Shown here piece after piece: positions 5,862-7,357 of a stretch of 7,357 nt of DNA (position 1 is the stretch's first letter; every line of letters begins with the position of its first letter). A program made the position numbers and the translations under genes. Below the pieces are notes generated by a model that saw only the letters and a program-made list of their open reading frames with translations, was not told the origin of the DNA and ran no database searches. Source of the stretch: Chloroflexota bacterium (GTDB taxonomy: Bacteria; Chloroflexota; Limnocylindria; Limnocylindrales; CSP1-4); the NCBI GenBank assembly GCA_021785115.1, contig JAJYGO010000467.1, positions 1-7,357 on the forward strand, given 5' to 3'.

Positions 5862-5885
5862 TTGGCAGCCAGGATTTGCTGCAAA
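5862..5885. promoter_or_regulatory. Candidate operator ahead of the dehydrogenase gene
   Basis: TTGGCAGC (5862-5869) and GCTGCAAA (5878-5885) are an inverted repeat with seven of eight bases paired and an eight-base spacer, at the predicted transcription start. The stretch 5865-5879 matches 3139-3153 in the regulator/PTS control region at 12 of 15 positions, suggesting that the same SorC-type protein may bind both. A similar 12-of-15 match inside the IID gene lowers the weight of this similarity. Confidence 0.4.
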
Positions 5886-5923
5886 AATTCTCATCGTGCC
5901 CGGTCACAGGGCCGGCGTGCCGC

Positions 5924-5929
5924 AAGGAG
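5924..5929 (+). promoter_or_regulatory. Ribosome-binding site of the dehydrogenase gene
   Basis: AAGGAG lies seven bases before the ATG at 5937 and sets the start 75 bases inside the longer open frame that begins at 5862. Confidence 0.8.
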
Positions 5930-5936
5930 CAGCGCC

Positions 5937-7016
5937 ATGTCAGTCGCGATCCAGGAAACCGACGCGGTGGGGGCTGGTCTGCCGGCCGATATGCAAGTTG
6001 GCACCATGACAGCGCCTCACCAGATCCAATTCGTCACGGTACCGATGCCGCAACTCGGGTCAGGCGAGGTCCTGCTTCGGATTCGCGCCGTGGCGATCTG
6101 CACCTGGGAGCAGCGGACATACAGCGGCCAGCAGCCGAACACGTTCCCCTTTATCGGCGGCCACGAAATTGCGGCCGTCGTCGCCGCGATCGGTCCAAAC
6201 TGCGCATCGGGGCTCGAGGTCGGCGACCTCGTCGCCGTCGGCTCGGCCTCGTGCGGCCGCTGCCACTGGTGCCTGACAGGGCAGGATCGGGCGTGCCCGC
6301 AGCATTACCGCGGTGCCCCGCGGTACGGCGACGCCTGGGGTCCGGGCGGATTCGCGGAGTACAAGACGCATCCGGCCGACGGCGTCTACAAGGTCGGCGA
6401 CGCACCGATCGGGATCGCCTCGCTCACTGAGCCGCTCAGCTGCGCCGTCCACGCCGCCCGCATGATCGATGTTGGAGTCTCTCAGGACGTGGTCGTCCTG
6501 GGCGCCGGCGTCATGGGGCTGATGAACGTCGTGGCCCTCAAGAAGCGCGGGGCGCGCGTGATCGTGAGCGAGATCGACCCGATGCGCCTGGCCAACGCTG
6601 AGGCGATGGGAGCGGACGAGGTCATCGACGCGTCGAGCGAGGATCCTGTTGCCCGGGTGAAGGAGCTCACCGAGGGCCGCGGCGCAGAAGCCGTCGTCGC
6701 GGCATTCGGTGGCGCGAAGGCCAACGAGCAGGCCATGGCGATGCTCTCCGAGCGAGGCCGCATCGTCCTGTTCGCAGGCGCTTACCCGGAGGCGCCGCTT
6801 GAGCTGGCGCCGAACAAGCTGCACGACCACGAGCGTGGGGTGATAGGCGTCGTGTCGGGCGACAAGCAGGATTTCTACGTCGCCAGCCGCTTGATCCGGT
6901 ACGGCCAGGTCGATCTGTCGCCTCTCATCCAGGCGACCTATCCGCTCGCCGATCTCGACGAAGCTCTGGACAAGTCGCTCACCCCTGGCTCCTATCGGAT
7001 CATCGTCGAGCCCTGA
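5937..7016 (+). CDS. Zinc-dependent NAD-type MDR dehydrogenase (sugar/polyol dehydrogenase-like)
   Basis: This 359-residue cytoplasmic oxidoreductase belongs to the medium-chain family that includes sorbitol and threonine dehydrogenases and sorbose-1-phosphate reductase (SorE). Likely catalytic zinc ligands are Cys55 (AICTWEQR) and His76-Glu77 (GGHE), with Glu165 (LTEPLSCA) at the second-shell/ligand position. Structural zinc cysteines are Cys106, Cys109, Cys112 and Cys120. The Rossmann turn GAGVMG spans 189-194, and Glu212 (VSEID) at the end of the second strand favours NAD(H) over NADP(H). The usual CG(S/T)D around the first ligand is CTWE here, a variant that may shape the active site. With the PTS and the aldolase it probably interconverts a sugar or polyol phosphate with a ketose phosphate, as SorE does. 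The exact substrate is inferred only. Confidence 0.93.
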   Translation: MSVAIQETDAVGAGLPADMQVGTMTAPHQIQFVTVPMPQLGSGEVLLRIRAVAICTWEQRTYSGQQPNTFPFIGGHEIAAVVAAIGPNCASGLEVGDLVAVGSASCGRCHWCLTGQDRACPQHYRGAPRYGDAWGPGGFAEYKTHPADGVYKVGDAPIGIASLTEPLSCAVHAARMIDVGVSQDVVVLGAGVMGLMNVVALKKRGARVIVSEIDPMRLANAEAMGADEVIDASSEDPVARVKELTEGRGAEAVVAAFGGAKANEQAMAMLSERGRIVLFAGAYPEAPLELAPNKLHDHERGVIGVVSGDKQDFYVASRLIRYGQVDLSPLIQATYPLADLDEALDKSLTPGSYRIIVEP

Positions 7017-7032
7017 ACGGGCGTCGATCAGT

Positions 7033-7055
7033 GCATACCCCGCACAGCGGGATGC
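7033..7055 (+). other. Intercistronic hairpin between dehydrogenase and aldolase genes
   Basis: GCAT (7033-7036) pairs with ATGC (7052-7055) and CCCGC (7039-7043) with GCGGG (7047-7051). This gives a nine-pair stem with a two-base bulge and an ACA loop, 16 bases past the dehydrogenase stop. There is no T run, and the aldolase ribosome-binding site follows at once, so an mRNA stability or processing element fits better than a full terminator. Confidence 0.4.
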
Positions 7056-7058
7056 GTT

Positions 7059-7098
7059 CTGGAGGTCACCGTATGAACCTGGAGGTCATCGCATGAAG
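7059..7098 (+). repeat. Tandem duplication of ribosome-binding site plus start codon
   Basis: Two adjacent 20-base units (7059-7078 and 7079-7098) match at 17 of 20 positions. Each carries CTGGAGGTCA and, six bases after GGAGGT, an ATG. The first ATG (7073) opens a short frame and the second (7093) begins the aldolase. Confidence 0.85.
7073..7096 (+). CDS. Seven-codon leader frame overlapping the aldolase start
   Basis: ATG 7073, preceded by GGAGGT (7061-7066) at six bases, encodes MNLEVIA and stops at TGA 7094-7096. The stop overlaps the aldolase ATG (7093-7095) in an ATGA arrangement typical of translational coupling. It probably arose from the local duplication. The peptide itself shows no attenuator-like codon run, so any effect would be through ribosome delivery. 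Whether it is translated is unknown. Confidence 0.35.
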   Translation: MNLEVIA

Positions 7099-7357
7099 CG
7101 GAAGCTGCATCGCCTGCTCAGGCCTGACGGCAAGATACTCATTTGCGCCATGGACCACACCGCCTTCATGGCGGAGCCGGCGCCTGGGCTCATCGAGTAC
7201 GGGAAGACCATCAGGTTCGTCGTCGAGGGTGGAGCGGACGCTTTCCTGTCCCCCATCGGCTCGGTCGTCAACTACGCTGACGACTTCGGCCCGGCGGCGG
7301 TCGTCGCCAGCGTCGAAACCGGCGACCACTTCCTCGCTTCTGCGGTCGATCACGCTC
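7093..7357 (+). CDS. Class I DhnA/FbaB-type aldolase (5' part, cut by window edge)
   Basis: The first 88 residues are present and the frame is open to the edge. RLLRPDGKILICAMDHTAF (7-25) and APGLIEYGKTIRFVVEGGADAFL (30-52) match the N-terminal strand and first helix of the Schiff-base aldolase family that includes FbaB and LsrF; Asp21-His22 is the conserved AMDH motif. The catalytic lysine lies beyond the window. The start is ATG 7093, six bases after GGAGGT. It is 76 bases downstream of the dehydrogenase and probably in the same operon. It would cleave a ketose phosphate to dihydroxyacetone phosphate and an aldehyde, or perform a related carbon-carbon step such as the LsrF thiolase reaction. 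Family confidence is high and substrate unknown. Confidence 0.88.
   Translation, partial: MKRKLHRLLRPDGKILICAMDHTAFMAEPAPGLIEYGKTIRFVVEGGADAFLSPIGSVVNYADDFGPAAVVASVETGDHFLASAVDHA

Noticed and set aside
5729..6430. Plus-strand open frame across the dehydrogenase 5' region
   Set aside because: Out of frame with the dehydrogenase and very rich in Arg; a composition-driven shadow.
1..7357. Search for CRISPR arrays, tRNAs, insertion sequences, toxin-antitoxin or defence genes
   Set aside because: No spaced direct repeats, no cloverleaf or CCA-ended tRNA, no transposase motif or terminal inverted repeats, and no toxin or nuclease family was seen on either strand.

Overview
The window is GC-rich (about two thirds G+C by eye, with strong third-position G/C in the genes) and uses ATG and GTG starts, several behind strong Shine-Dalgarno sequences. 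This suits a high-GC bacterium. An actinobacterium or a related soil lineage is my best guess, but nothing seen fixes the taxon.

The main content is a sugar or sugar-alcohol utilisation locus. On the minus strand, reading from about 3110 down to 220, lie the four subunits of a mannose/fructose/sorbose-family phosphotransferase system (PTS) permease in the order IIA, IIB, IIC, IID. Divergent from it (3216-4265, plus strand) is a SorC/DeoR-family regulator with an N-terminal helix-turn-helix and a sugar-phosphate-binding domain. The roughly 105 bp between them hold a good sigma70-type promoter for the PTS operon, a candidate overlapping promoter for the regulator, and a perfect 8-bp-arm inverted repeat placed as an operator. 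Further along the plus strand are a zinc-dependent NAD-type MDR dehydrogenase (5937-7016) and the start of a class I DhnA/FbaB-type aldolase (7093 to the edge). The likely flow is uptake with phosphorylation, oxidation or reduction of the sugar phosphate, then aldol cleavage. The PTS + SorC regulator + MDR dehydrogenase combination recalls the enterobacterial L-sorbose operon (SorC, SorFBAM, SorE), but the true substrate cannot be read from the sequence.

Between the regulator and the dehydrogenase sit three plus-strand genes with no evident link to sugar use: a VOC-fold (glyoxalase/bleomycin-resistance-like) protein, a small two-helix membrane protein, and a Nudix hydrolase. The Nudix gene has a complete zinc ribbon in sequence, but its first half lies upstream of any in-frame start codon, which points to a one-base frameshift at a C6 run (5201-5206).

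At the left edge (1-114) is the probable 3' end of an unidentified plus-strand gene. It and the PTS operon converge on a perfect 13-bp-arm hairpin (153-193) that looks like a shared bidirectional terminator. Other points of interest are a 15-base motif common to the regulator/PTS and dehydrogenase control regions, a tandem duplication of the ribosome-binding site plus start codon ahead of the aldolase, and unusual N- and C-terminal extensions on IIC and IID. I see no CRISPR array, RNA gene, insertion sequence or defence system.
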